Assembly (NCBI RefSeq): GCF_905220565.1 | Contig: NC_059397.1 | Location: 19,035,001-19,099,000 of the forward strand | Source of the DNA: Melitaea cinxia | Taxonomy: Eukaryota; Arthropoda; Insecta; Lepidoptera; Nymphalidae | DNA length: 64,000 nt | Direction of reading: 5' to 3' | Shown here: positions 21,464 through 32,394 of the stretch, piece by piece | Numbering within the stretch: the first letter of the stretch is position 1 | Layout: every line of letters starts with the position of its first letter | The notes under the pieces: generated by a model | The model's input: only the letters and a program-made list of their open reading frames with translations | The model's database searches: none | Told to the model about the DNA's origin: nothing | Translations under genes and position numbers: made by a program

Positions 21464-21728
21464 TGATTGACTTGCCAAGTGGAACAAAGCTTTCATTGAA
21501 GGCAATTAACCGTGGGCAAAAAATGGCAGTCTTAAATTGATCCATCCTTGGTAACATAATAATTTTTTGGAGGTCAATGGAATAATAAATAACCTCCTTG
21601 TCAGTCTTTGCTTTCTCTCTATCTTCATCGTATTCTCTGCGTGATTCTATGTATCCGCGGCTTGTCAGCTGCTCACTACTGAAAGAATCAAACGGTGGTC
21701 CGGTGACACGCCCTCCCCACGCATGCAA

Positions 21729-22446
21729 AATACCGCGCTATACCACAAACGGTGTAGTTATATTTATTTTCGAGTACCTTGCCATAAGAGCCGTACATGA
21801 CTGTTACGATTTATTTACAAACGAAGCTTCCTTATTATTACCGTAGTAACACGCAGTTACCACTCATGCAAAATACAACAGCCTGTCTAATTTACATCAA
21901 TATCTTGTATTAAGCGCCGTACATGCACATACGGCTGTTACCATTGTAACTGGATGGAAACAAATGAATACAGTTTCCTTATTATAATCGCCGCAAGTGG
22001 TGATTAAAGCACATATGTTAAGGAAAAAGTTTCCCCTATACTAGAGAATTCATTAGTATCAGAGCAACGTTAACAGATACCGCGGTTATGTTAAGCACTA
22101 CATGATTAATAATCGGGGGTTTGAGAAGTTTACAGCAGTATCCAGCACTTACGGCTAAGATATTAAGGAAAATATATATTTTTTTGAAGTTACTGCCCTC
22201 TAAAAATCTAAAATCTATTGATAGAAGTATATTTTCTATAAACTGTCAAAGACAAAGTTATAGATCTCGATACGGCGATTCCGAATATGTAACTAACTCA
22301 ATATCGTGAAAAATGTTGGATACGGCGGTTATAATAAGCACGGCAGAAATACGGACGTATGTATATTTTTACTTACTATTAAGTTTTTATTGCTTACAAC
22401 CATTTTATTATTTATACATTAAATAAATAAATTAATATTTACACAA
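21729..22446. other. Unassigned stretch
   Basis: No gene recognised. Short motifs such as tatg(g/t)taaggaa also occur at ~19397 and ~19577, perhaps ends of the element that carried the broken gene. Confidence 0.4.
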
Positions 22447-22680
22447 TACACACACGGTCGTCTGTTCCTAAAGTAAGCAACTTAATGCTTGTGTTATAGG
22501 TTACAGCCGACTGGTATATAGCTACATATTTTTTTTTTCGATAAACATACTTATAAATAATACATATATAAATATATAAATAAATATTTATATTACACCC
22601 AGACTCGGGGTGGGAATCGAACCCACAACCCTCGGAGCAGAAAGCAGGGTCACTACAAACTGCGCCAACGGGCTAGTCGA
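22447..22680 (-). repeat. tRNA-derived SINE, family S1 (near full length)
   Basis: The minus strand has ACTAGCCCGTTGGCGCAG, B box GGGTTCGATTCCCACCCCG, an AT-rich middle and a 3' part ending 'gacgaccgtgtgtgta'. Confidence 0.75.
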
Positions 22681-22689
22681 TTTCGGGTT

Positions 22690-23035
22690 TATTATTTGTT
22701 CGCAAACGAAAAAAATCCGACTTCAATTGAATCGACATTTTAATACAACGTAGGTAAACGAAATAATAGTACAGTAAATACGCGTTATCAAGGATTACTA
22801 AACAAGCATCACATTTCGATCAAAACAAAAATCTACAAAATCGGTACACCCATTGAAAAATTATGCGTGATAATACAACGGCGACGAAAAATAGTCAAGT
22901 AAATACGCATTATTAAATATATCTCGAAAAGTACTTGTCAGATCTCAATTAAATTTGAAAAGGAGGCATTAGCTTTGGGTTATTTTGGTTCATATTTAAT
23001 AACTTTTGTGAGGCGGTTGACTTCAATTTTTTTTA
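22690..23035. mobile_element. AACCGACTTC-type MITE copy (diverged)
   Basis: Starts 'tttgttcgcaaacgaaaaaa' then tccgacttcaatt and contains the 'aaaatcggtacacc' and 'aatacgcatta' blocks, reverse relative to 2317-3018. Confidence 0.6.
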
Positions 23036-23504
23036 GGTATTTGGTAAAGTAGTTAGGCCGGATTTTACTGTAGTTAGGCCTTCAGAAGTTCACGCCATTT
23101 TTAGTGTGAACTTGGAGAGGCATATGTCCAGCTTTGGACCGCGATAGGCTGAAGCGATGATGATGGGGGTGATGATGAGTGAGAACCGCAATTTGTTTGC
23201 GATTACGTATTTTATCCCTTTTTATAAGGAAATTGTATTAAATTATAAAGCTGCGTTAAATTTAAAGATTAACCTGTTGACGTATAATAAACTATGTTTG
23301 AAGTTGTCTATGAAATACAAAATATTAATTACATATGTCCAAAGTCTGATATGAATCATCTTTTTGGTTAAAATTATGTAATATGAATTGTATCAAAGTT
23401 GCTGAAGAAGGTGTCCAAATGGTAGTGATCACATTGTACTTTGGGGTAGGAACAGGGTACAATAGAATTACTATATAAACCGTAAAACTACTTTGACTAG
23501 CCGA
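23036..23504. other. LINE-tail fragment plus unassigned sequence
   Basis: ~23080-23165 resembles the very end of LINE tail A ('catatgtccagctttggacc', 'gatgatgatggggg'). The remainder is not recognised. Confidence 0.5.
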
Positions 23505-23738
23505 CTGACTTAGACCGTTGGCGCAGTTTGTAGTGACCCTGCTTTCTGCTCTGGGATTGTGGGTTCGATTCCCACTTCGAGTCTGGGTATAATATATATA
23601 TATTTATTTATATATTTATATGTATTATTTATAAGTATGTTTATCGAAAAAAAAATGTAGCTATACCAGTCGGCTGCTACCTATAACACAAGCATTAAAT
23701 TGCTTACTTTAAGAACAGACGACCGTATGTGTATTGTG
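23505..23738 (+). repeat. tRNA-derived SINE, family S1 (near full length)
   Basis: Plus-strand A box (ccgttggcgcagtttgtag), B box (gggttcgattcccac) and 3' part 'agacgaccgtatgtgtattg'. It lies about 0.8 kb from the opposite-facing copy at 22447. Confidence 0.75.
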
Positions 23739-24470
23739 AAAATATTTATTATTATTATTATTATTATTAAAAAACTACTCTGTATTTCTACTAAATACTA
23801 AGTGCGTGTTTTTTTTTGGTTTGTCCTCTATCTATCCTGTTTAACGTTCTCGTGACCTCAATTCGTCTTCTTTCCTCCGGTTTCGGCTTACTCTTCCTAC
23901 TGCAACGTGCTTCCGGCGATTTTCTAATACAACGATGCAGATATAACGATAGACACCCATTTTCTAGTCGCCATATCTCTTCACGTAAACCTTTTTTGTA
24001 AAACGCTTTCTGAATGCATAGATTTTTTTTGCTTTCTTAAATCGTTTTAGAAGTTTTTCTGAAATCGAGCTTAATTAGATCATAAAAAAATCTTCAGGGA
24101 ATATCTGATAAAAAAAAAAAAAACAATTTTAAATTCATGTCCATTATAGTGTACGAGTAAGTATGTGTGGTCTATTTTTGAGGAATTAAATTATTATAAT
24201 ATAATAATGTCATAATAGTTTAGAATAACATAATGTATATTGGAGACTTTAACTTATAGCGCCATCGTTTGTCGAGTACATACAACTTTAGAATCTATTT
24301 AGCTGCTTAATAACTCGAAGCAGATGGCGCTCGTAAAAGCCAAATGAGCAAGCGTGACTTCTACGAATATGACTGTATATGACTAAATTTTAAGCGAATG
24401 CGGTCTTGATGAACGTAATTAAAATTTCATCTGTCATGAGCTTTCCTACTGTGCTTATGATTTTCTTCAA
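23739..24470. other. Unassigned stretch
   Basis: No gene recognised. 'tagcgccatcg' (24258) and 'gatggcgct' (24323) form a weak inverted pair. Confidence 0.4.
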
Positions 24471-24530
24471 TCTATACTAATATTACAAAGAGGTAAAGTT
24501 TCCGTCTACGTCGTTTGTTTGTAGGTTGTA

Positions 24531-27135
24531 CCTTGTGACTTATTCTTGTCTCCTCACCTGACCACGTTGAAAAACATGGCCAGTGTTCTGCGGATGCATT
24601 CTCATACCATGATCTTATTTTTGTTTCTTATAAAATAAAACCCCCTAAAGCTAGGTCGAGAATTCTCCTGCAACGCAATTTTAGTGGTATGGACATGAAC
24701 AGACTATGCGAAGATGCTGCTAAGATTGACTGGTCTTCAGTACTTGGTGCGTCTAGTGTGGATGATAAAATTGCCATTTTTAACTCCCTACTTACCCATC
24801 TTTTTGATACTCACGCCCCGGTACGTCCCGTGCGTGTTAAGCATCTTCCAGCTCCATGGCTTACAGCTGATATTAAAGCTCTCCAAGATCAGAAAAACAG
24901 GGCCAAAGCGAAATACAAGTCCAATACAAGTTCATCTAATTGGGAAAGGTATAAGATAGCTCGTAATCGCTGCAACAGGGCATGTAGAGACGCACAACGA
25001 CGCCATATTCATAAATCTGTACTCGAAGAAACAGACCCTGCTAAGGTATGGAAATTTTTAAAATCGCTTGGGGTTGGCAAAATCAAAGAGACTGTACCTT
25101 TTAATTCTTTCGACCTCAATGGTCTTAATAATCATTTCACAAATTCGTGTACTATCGATGGTACCACCAAGTCAAATACTATTGCACACCTTTCAGCCAT
25201 ACAAACTCCATTTGAATTTTCTCCCTTTAATTTCTATCAATTATCCGAGTGTGATGTTAAAGAGAACGTACTAGCAGTTTGTTCTAGCGCAGTGGGCTGT
25301 GACTCCGTTAGTCGTAAAATGATTATCCCTATCATTGATCACATCATTCCTATCATAACACACATATTTAACGAATCCCTCTCTTCCAGTACTTTTCCTT
25401 CCTGCTGGAAAGACGCTCTAGTAATTCCTTTACCCAAAAAACCTAATCCATCTGAGTTTTCCGAATTTCGCCCCATCTCCATCCTACCTTTCTTGTCCAA
25501 GGTTTTAGAGCGTCTTGTACATCAACAGCTAACATCATTCCTTTCCTCGAACAACCTCTTAAATCCTTTCCAATCCGGCTTTCGGAGGGGTCACAGCACG
25601 GTTACTGCTCTTGTCAAAATTACTGATGACATTAGACATGCTATGGATAACCGAAGTCTTACAGTGTTGGCACTACTTGACTTCAGTAATGCCTTCAACA
25701 CTGTGGATTTCGATATTTTGCTTTCTGTCTTGCGTTCCTTTAATATATCTCCACCGGTTATTGATTGGTTTCACAGTTACTTGTATGGGCGCCGGCAACG
25801 GTTGCGAGTTCAAGATACTTTCTCTGACTGGGCTAACGTCGTTGCCGGCGTACCGCAAGGTGGCGTGTTGTCTCCTCTCTTATTTTCTTTATTTATTAAT
25901 TCAATCAGCAAAAACATTTCTTCTCTCTACCACCTGTATGCAGACGATCTTCAAATTTATACCCATTCTAAGCTGGCTGACTTACCCTCAGGTATCAATC
26001 AACTCAATAATGACTTAAATAACATTTATAAATGGAGCAACTCGTTCGGGTTAAAAGTCAATCCTTCAAAGTCCCAGGTCATTATCGTGGGTAGTCCAAA
26101 GCTGATTAGTTGTATAGACTGGTCACTTATACCACCTTTAGTATTTAACAATACAACTCTGAACTACAGCAAGAATGTTAAGAATTTGGGAGTAACGCTA
26201 GATCAGTTTCTCTCCTGGTCACCTCAATTAACTGAACTTAGTAGAAAGATATTTGCAGCCGTCGGGTCACTTCGTCGTCTTCAGTTCTTTCTTCCTTTGC
26301 CTACTAAAATTGCACTAGCCCAATCACTCCTTTTGCCGATTCTTGACTATGCAGATGCATGCTTCTTAGATCTTACAGAGGAGCAACTAAATAAGCTTGA
26401 GCGACTCCAGAATCTTTGTATAAGGTTCGTATTTGGCCTTCGCAAATACGACCACGTCTCCGATTTCCGTAAGAAACTCAAGTGGCTCCCGATTCGTTTT
26501 CGCAGGAATACTCATGTACTTTCCCTACTTTACTGTGTACTTTTCAATCCTGATGCCCCTCAATATCTTAAAGAACGGTTCACGTATCTTTGCAATTCCC
26601 ATGAACGTTCCCTTAGATCTGATTCCAATTTACTTCTAAAAGTTCCTTCCCATAAATCCTCCTTCTATTCTAATTCCTTCACTGCTAAAGCTGTCCGCCT
26701 TTGGAATTCTCTTCCGCTTTCAATAAGACGTGCTTCTACTCCAGCCTGTTTTAAGCAACGTCTAAAGAAGTACTATATGTCCCTTAACATACAATAATAT
26801 TCAGAATTTTAACATGCATATTTTATATTATCAATATATATTTTACAATTATACACGTATATTAATACTATTTTGATTATTTATGTATGGATATTTGTAC
26901 TTGTATGTGTATGTGTATGAATTAAGGAATCTATTATACACTATTTTTTTTTTTATTCATCCTTAAGGATATTGTACACTTCCTATCCGTCGCTACTATA
27001 TCATGTCCTGTGCCCAAAGGTTATCTGGAAGAAATCGCTCTTCAGCGATAAGATCGCCTTTGTACATCTTTTTGTTGTAATTACTACTGTTTGTTTATAT
27101 TTTGGTGTACAATAAAGTATATATTATTATTATTA
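24531..27135 (+). mobile_element. 5'-truncated Jockey/CR1-like LINE with (ATT)n tail
   Basis: Flanked by TTGTA at 24526-24530 and 27136-27140, a possible 5-bp target duplication. The 3' UTR has 'gtgtacaataaagtatat' and ends (TTA)n. The 5' end lies inside the endonuclease domain, and the RT frame is intact. Confidence 0.75.
24539..26797 (+). CDS. LINE ORF2: endonuclease remnant and intact reverse transcriptase
   Basis: The frame is open from 24539. The residues before the first usable ATG (24689) are the end of an apurinic-type endonuclease (FSYHDLIFVSYK, the SDH-like motif with Tyr for Asp). From 24689 (702 aa) there is a linker, RT block 1 '..SEFRPISILPFLSKVLERL', 'NPFQSGFRRGHSTVTAL', 'ALLDFSNAFNTVD', GVPQGGVLSP (~387) and the catalytic YADD (417-420). 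The C-terminus has 'LQNLCIRFVFGLRKYDHVS', typical of Jockey/CR1 elements. It performs target-primed reverse transcription. Lacking most of the endonuclease, it is not autonomous, but the RT shows no stop or frameshift, suggesting a recent insertion. Confidence 0.9.
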   Translation, partial: LILVSSPDHVEKHGQCSADAFSYHDLIFVSYKIKPPKARSRILLQRNFSGMDMNRLCEDAAKIDWSSVLGASSVDDKIAIFNSLLTHLFDTHAPVRPVRVKHLPAPWLTADIKALQDQKNRAKAKYKSNTSSSNWERYKIARNRCNRACRDAQRRHIHKSVLEETDPAKVWKFLKSLGVGKIKETVPFNSFDLNGLNNHFTNSCTIDGTTKSNTIAHLSAIQTPFEFSPFNFYQLSECDVKENVLAVCSSAVGCDSVSRKMIIPIIDHIIPIITHIFNESLSSSTFPSCWKDALVIPLPKKPNPSEFSEFRPISILPFLSKVLERLVHQQLTSFLSSNNLLNPFQSGFRRGHSTVTALVKITDDIRHAMDNRSLTVLALLDFSNAFNTVDFDILLSVLRSFNISPPVIDWFHSYLYGRRQRLRVQDTFSDWANVVAGVPQGGVLSPLLFSLFINSISKNISSLYHLYADDLQIYTHSKLADLPSGINQLNNDLNNIYKWSNSFGLKVNPSKSQVIIVGSPKLISCIDWSLIPPLVFNNTTLNYSKNVKNLGVTLDQFLSWSPQLTELSRKIFAAVGSLRRLQFFLPLPTKIALAQSLLLPILDYADACFLDLTEEQLNKLERLQNLCIRFVFGLRKYDHVSDFRKKLKWLPIRFRRNTHVLSLLYCVLFNPDAPQYLKERFTYLCNSHERSLRSDSNLLLKVPSHKSSFYSNSFTAKAVRLWNSLPLSIRRASTPACFKQRLKKYYMSLNIQ

Positions 27136-27236
27136 TTGTAATCTTCGCAGAAACTGATCCGATCATGAAAATGTTTTCGCTAACACACACAAACTAAGCT
27201 ACACTATTCAGAAGTGATATAGGCTATATTTTATTG

Positions 27237-27495
27237 CGTCGGCGGGATTGTTCAGAGGTGAGCCGTACAGTCCCATGAAAGAGAAGCTTGGCCTTTTCGC
27301 CGAGGCCAGCCTGTTGCTGGAGGGATCCTGTTGCCTGAAGATCCGGGACCCTCCAATTAAAGCGGCTGAAGGCTTCCGCAGGGGTTTTGGTCGGTATTGC
27401 ACCCTCAAATGCTGAAGCCGACATACGGTCTAGGAATGCCTACCCGGGCATCCTGGATATCACCCGTAAATGAGTTCCCCTGCGATACCAAAAAA
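27237..27495 (+). mobile_element. Short retroposed insert with 16-bp target-site duplication
   Basis: AGGCTATATTTTATTG at 27221-27236 and 27496-27511 brackets 259 bp ending in a short A run. The body is GC-rich ('ccgaggccagcctgttgctg') and contrasts with its AT-rich surroundings. It is probably the 3' end of an R1-like LINE or a SINE; family not identified. Confidence 0.8.
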
Positions 27496-28030
27496 AGGCT
27501 ATATTTTATTGTTATTGAACAAAAATCCATTGAAAAATAATAGTAGATGTAAATCAATTCGGAGAAATACGAGCAAGATGAAAACTTTACTACGTATGTT
27601 TACATCACAAAAATAATAATTAACGCCCAACGAAGTGGACACGGGTCTGCTAGTTTTCAATAAATAGGGATGTCGTCTTTCAACAGATATAGAGTGCCCT
27701 AATCTATTATGTTACTTTATTAAAAAAGGTAGTAAAGAGTACGAAAATAGTGTTAGGTATAGTTCGCGTCATGTAAAAAGAACGCTGAAGGAAAATGGAG
27801 GGGGTGCGTTTGCGCATGCGTATACTCGCGCACAAAAGTACTATTGTTATTAAACGGTTTTATTTAGCTCACCCCGTTTGTTTTATTTTTTATTTATTAT
27901 TTATTCTTGGGTCAAATTTAGTAATTCAAATTTCACCCTCTTCCTGTCAACCGATTAATCTGAAATTTTGTATACACTTTGGATTTTGGTGACAATACAA
28001 TTATGTTTATTCAATATCATTATAAATTCA

Positions 28031-28515
28031 AGATGGCCGCCGCTACAAAATGGCGGATAACGTAGGTTTTATCAAACCCATCAATATGGGTATCAAATGA
28101 AAGGGCTCAACAAGCAGAATACAATATACTATAAAAATTTGAAATACAAGATGGCGGCCGCTACAAAATGGCGGATAACGTAGGTTTTATCGATCCCATC
28201 AATATGGGTATCAAGTGAAAGTGCTCAACCAGTATAATCAATGTACTATATAAAATTAAAATCCAAGATGGCGGCCTCTACAAAATGGCGGATAACTTAG
28301 GTTTTATCAATCTTATCAACATGGGTATCAAATGAAAGGTCTCAACAAGTAGAATACAATTTACTATGCAAAATTGAAATCTAAGCTGGCCGCCGCTACC
28401 AAATGTCTGATAACAATTTTTTATCAATCCCACCAATATGGGTATCAAATAAAAGGGCTTGACAAGAAGAATACAGTGCACTATACAACCTCAATATTTA
28501 AGATGGGCCTTGCAA
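28031..28515 (+). repeat. Tandem array, 117-118-bp unit, four copies plus part, with ATGGCGG motifs
   Basis: Unit starts lie at 28031, 28149, 28266, 28384 and 28501. Each complete unit begins AAGATGGC(G/C)GCC and has CAAAATGGCGGATAAC 14 bp later, then 'atcaatatgggtatcaaatg'. Copies decay toward the right. Confidence 0.9.
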
Positions 28516-28568
28516 TAATGAAGCACTAAATGAATTAAACAGAATGCGAAATAAAAACTAAAAACTAG

Positions 28569-29336
28569 AAAATAAAAATAGGTAAAAAAACTTTTTAAGT
28601 TAAACGGTTTTATGTTAAACATACATTGCAATGTTTAAGATAGATGTACTAAAAACCAAAAAATAATAAAATAGATACATTCGTGGGAATTATAAACATA
28701 TGCATAGACTAGACTAAAATAAAACCGTGGGGCACGTCAATTGTCTACAAATTATAGACTTAATGTGCGATAGAAGAATCGTTTAATTCGTCGTTAAAAT
28801 AGGCAGTTGGCCCGCAGACGGTGAGGAAATTACTTATTATTTTCTTGCTCATGGAAATTCCAATAGTTATACACTCCATGTAAATAAAAGAGATGTTTCA
28901 ACTAGTTTATCGTTGGACATTCACACTGCTGGCTGGCGAGGAATCGTTTCACTGCTCGTAGTTTGTCTTTAATCGACAAAACATATGATAAAAGTACTAC
29001 TCGCTCACCACTATGAAACCCTAAAACTCGCTTATAATCGAGCTTGCTAGCTTGTTTCCACATTCTAGCCCTACTTATCACACGTCCATCTTTGTCGGTT
29101 GAACAACTGCCTAATTATAGTGTAACATTACAAAACAAACATTTTAATCAACGATTGTAGACAATTGACGTGCCCCACGGTTTTATTTTAGTCTAGTCTA
29201 TGCATATGTTTATAATTCCCACGACTGTATCTATTTTATTATTTTTTGGTTTTTAGTACATTTATCTTAAACATTGCAATGTATGTTTAACATAAAACCG
29301 TTTAACTTAAAAAGTTTTTTTACCTATTTTTATTTT
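28569..29336. mobile_element. Fold-back element: two 182-bp inverted arms, 404-bp spacer
   Basis: Arms 28569-28750 and 29155-29336 are reverse complements with about two mismatches (e.g. g/a near 28647). They include 'aaaccgtggggcacgtcaat' at the inner end. The spacer has no ORF. It sits inside the 27758-30075 element. Confidence 0.85.
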
Positions 29337-30075
29337 ATTTTTTAATTAGGCTTTCACTCGCGGCTTCCTATAATGGTTATTGGTAGATACATTAAAAATA
29401 ATAAAAATACCTGTGCGAAACTTCGGACTAAATAAGTATAATAATTATCACTTTACAAAATTACATTTTTTTTCAAACAAAAGTATTAACAAATTTTTTA
29501 GTTATTGAAATGTCGTATTCAAAAATATTAATTATCTGTACTCTCGATATTCGTATCTTAATAGTTTTTATGTATTTAAAATGATAAATTGATATTTTTT
29601 TTTAGTTATATAAATAGTAAATGGAGCTTTACAAGTGTCCGTATGCTAATGTGTTGTGAAAGTAAGTGATAAATGCGGAAAAAACTTGAATTACGATTGA
29701 CAGTGGTTTGTTTACCAAATAAGATTGTTTCAAAAAATGGACAGTACGAAAAAGTTTTTTCAAGAGTTGGCAGCACTGTAAATCGCCTTTTGCGCATTTT
29801 GATAACCAACGTTCTTTTTACATGACGCGAATTATATATTATAAATCATTTTTCTCACTTCTCTATGTAAAACTATTTCGTAATTTAAAACTTTTGTGCG
29901 CGATAATAATTTGAGTCGACGTCGAACTGTCAACCGCTGTCAACCAATAGCACACCGGCAAGCATGCGACACGTGATAAACACTCCCGTCCCCCTACCCG
30001 TACCACCAAATAGACCGATAAATCGCTTCTGCGCAGCTTCAAGGCCAGCGTTCTTTTTACATGACGCGAACTATA

Positions 30076-31602
30076 CATGTTACAGAATTTACGTTGATTT
30101 TCAGATACTTGTAGGGTGTGTAGATTACAATCTATCACTTTACATCACTGTTGTTTTAGGGTAAGGTCTGACATCAAAATTTCGCCTATATATCTCAACA
30201 TAATCTAATCGAGATTATTATCTCAGCCGCGCCGATCAATCTTCTTCGAATATTTTGTATCCTACGCGACAATGGCGACTTACCGCTAGGTTATTAATAG
30301 TTTTCATTTATAACTTAAAGACATTAAAACTACATTTAAAGTAATTCTGAATCAATCTCGCCTAAAATCAATTTAATGGTCTTTATGCGTATTGGAGTAT
30401 ATTATCGTATGCATTATACATATCATCTATCGTATATTTGTATGCGTGTATGTATAAGTATCATATTATATGTATCTACGTGTGTATATATTACTATGTA
30501 TGTATACATTTATATATTGTGTAATTATGTATTTATACTGTCGGCTGTTACCTATAATACAAAAATTAAATTGCTTGCCATAGGAAGAGACGACCGTGTA
30601 CTTGTTATTTACAACTTACCACCATTAAAAGTTTAAAATTCCCGACGTCTCTGAGTGACCTTCCAGCCGTCAAGTTCACAGATGACTCTCGTTAATTTAA
30701 AGTGTTCATAGTGACCGTAAAAGTTACTAAAGAGTTTAATTTCTATTTGTTTTAAAATTTTACACACGATTTAGCCTATAACATCCCACTGGTGAGGATA
30801 GGTCTCTTTCTCTGCGTAGGAGAATGATCGCTTAATCCACTATCATGCTCCACTGCGAGTTGGACATATTCTCTACTAGGAGTAACGATCGCTATAAAAG
30901 TATTGATGATTTCGCCAACAGCAATGACCTTAGCATAGGAATATATAATAGGGAGGATTGAAACTTAGTTGTCAAGTATATTCCCTGCTCTCAGAGTAAC
31001 GATTGCTATCAAGTATTTATGATAACCATCGCTACCAACAAAAAATTCAGTAGAGCTCACCGAAGAGCTACTTACTTACTGGATACAGAACGGACTGGAA
31101 ATAGCTCTTAGCCTATCTCCTATCAGGCGGTTAATTTACGAGTATTAAGCAGATAAATTGCTTTGATAACGCGAGCCGACGCTCGACACTTGCTAATGCA
31201 CCATTACTGTTCCTATTTCGCCACTGTCATTTTTAGCGGAAATTACAACTTTGTTCAACATTCACCGCAACTCGGTCGGGACATGTAATGTTACGCGAAA
31301 TTACAGTACATTTGCTTTCTCGCATTGAGTTATTTATTAGAGCGTTGAATATTACAATACACGTGTAGATTAACTGAGAAACATTGTTGATTGTTGATTG
31401 AGAGTGTCTGTGTTGGTAGCTTCATAATGATGGCTTTTTAATTTTTCAGCCAACTTCAAATAAATATGAAATAATTTTTATCCATTTAATAGATGGATGA
31501 AGGTAATTTTTTTCTATGCATACGTTTTTATTTATTTTTTTTTAAGTTATGCGCTTAGATTTTTTTTTTGTATATATAGATTATTCATATTATTCGCACA
31601 TT
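30076..31602. other. AT-rich stretch with repeat fragments
   Basis: SINE S1 fragment at ~30535-30610 and LINE tail B (reverse) at ~30770-30880. No gene seen. Confidence 0.45.
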
Positions 31603-31849
31603 TCGACACCTCCGGCGCATAAGGTCGTATACAGAATATGGCAAGTTTACAGTATGGCCATTTAAAGTTTACTTTTGTCACTACTCGAAAACGAGAAGGA
31701 AATTTAAATTTTCTAAAACTCGTTAATTAAAAGTAATATTAAGATTCTGATTTCAGGAATTTATAAAACTCATATACGTAATTACGATAATGTAAAATAT
31801 GGGTTTTTAATAAAAAGGGCGTTAAGACCTTATGCGTCGGAGGTGTCGA
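31603..31849. mobile_element. 247-bp MITE with 24-bp terminal inverted repeats
   Basis: TCGACACCTCCGGCGCATAA.. at 31603-31626 pairs with 31826-31849 with one mismatch. The interior is AT-rich and has no ORF. Confidence 0.8.
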
Positions 31850-32394
31850 TTTGTTTGGCTGAAGTTGATTTGTTGACAGGTTAACTTATATTACTCAGTG
31901 AGATACGCTAACGCGGTGACATCTCTGACAGATTGCGCTTGTATCTGTCACTCACACTGACGCTATTAGCTACATTGTGTTTCATATATGACATCTATTC
32001 ACCGTTAGTGACGCTGTATATAAATATAGTAAATATCATAAGCTTATAACCACAATTAACTTAAATTATAAGTTTGAACACTATTAAGGTTCTGTTGTCA
32101 AAGACTATATATACTTCTATAATAATAAATGTAAAGAGTATATATGCTTGTGTGTGTGTGTGGCAAATACATGGTAGTGTGTGTAATGTTTTTTTTTTAT
32201 TAATTTAATGTATTTTTATGCATAGTTAAAAAAATATATGGGCATTCTGTACTCCTCCTCTATTTAAACTATAAGTGTACGATATTTTGTAATCCTCCGT
32301 CCGCGCAATTTTCGTTAAAAGGGGTACAAAGTTTTTGTTTCACGTATTAATATATAGATAAACTTATAATGAAACTGTTCATAACGGGATATTT
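31850..32394. other. AT-rich stretch, nothing certain
   Basis: A short GT run at ~32150. No gene or defined element. Confidence 0.4.

Larger units (their letters stand above)
20230..21728 (-). pseudogene. Broken transposon-type gene (DUF7869-like family), split by two LINE tails
   Basis: Three minus-strand coding pieces. Piece 1 (21728-21464): '..VIYYSIDLQKIIMLPRMDQFK..FVPLGKS'. Piece 2 (21143-20867): '..ITLKYFEPGHTFMSADSFH', '..QVEKSLTKKRKVYDFNDFVECV'. Piece 3 (20500-20230): '..PEIKRKNLSRGITKERK..FWINVP', with one in-frame stop. The D-x-Q-x..LP and EPGHT..D..H signatures match a large family of uncharacterised insect/hydra proteins, which I think correspond to DUF7869, a possible RNase-H-like transposase. 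A central stretch between pieces 1 and 2 seems to be missing as well as interrupted. Function is not assigned. Confidence 0.6.
24471..27653 (+). mobile_element. Helitron-like element hosting two later insertions
   Basis: Begins TCTATACTAATATTACAAAG and ends 'acgggtctgCTAG' plus T at 27654. A LINE (24531-27135) and a poly(A)-tailed insert (27237-27495) interrupt it; without them it would be about 0.3 kb. Confidence 0.65.
27758..30075. mobile_element. Composite DNA element with 30-bp terminal inverted repeats
   Basis: 27758-27787 (starts TATAGTTCGCGTCATG) is the exact reverse complement of 30046-30075. A near-identical third copy of the right end lies at ~29806-29836. Subterminal 'gcgcacaaaagta' (27829) also has an inverted partner at ~29892. 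The ends begin TA, which would fit a TA target. There is no transposase ORF. The element contains a tandem array and a pair of long inverted arms. Confidence 0.75.
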
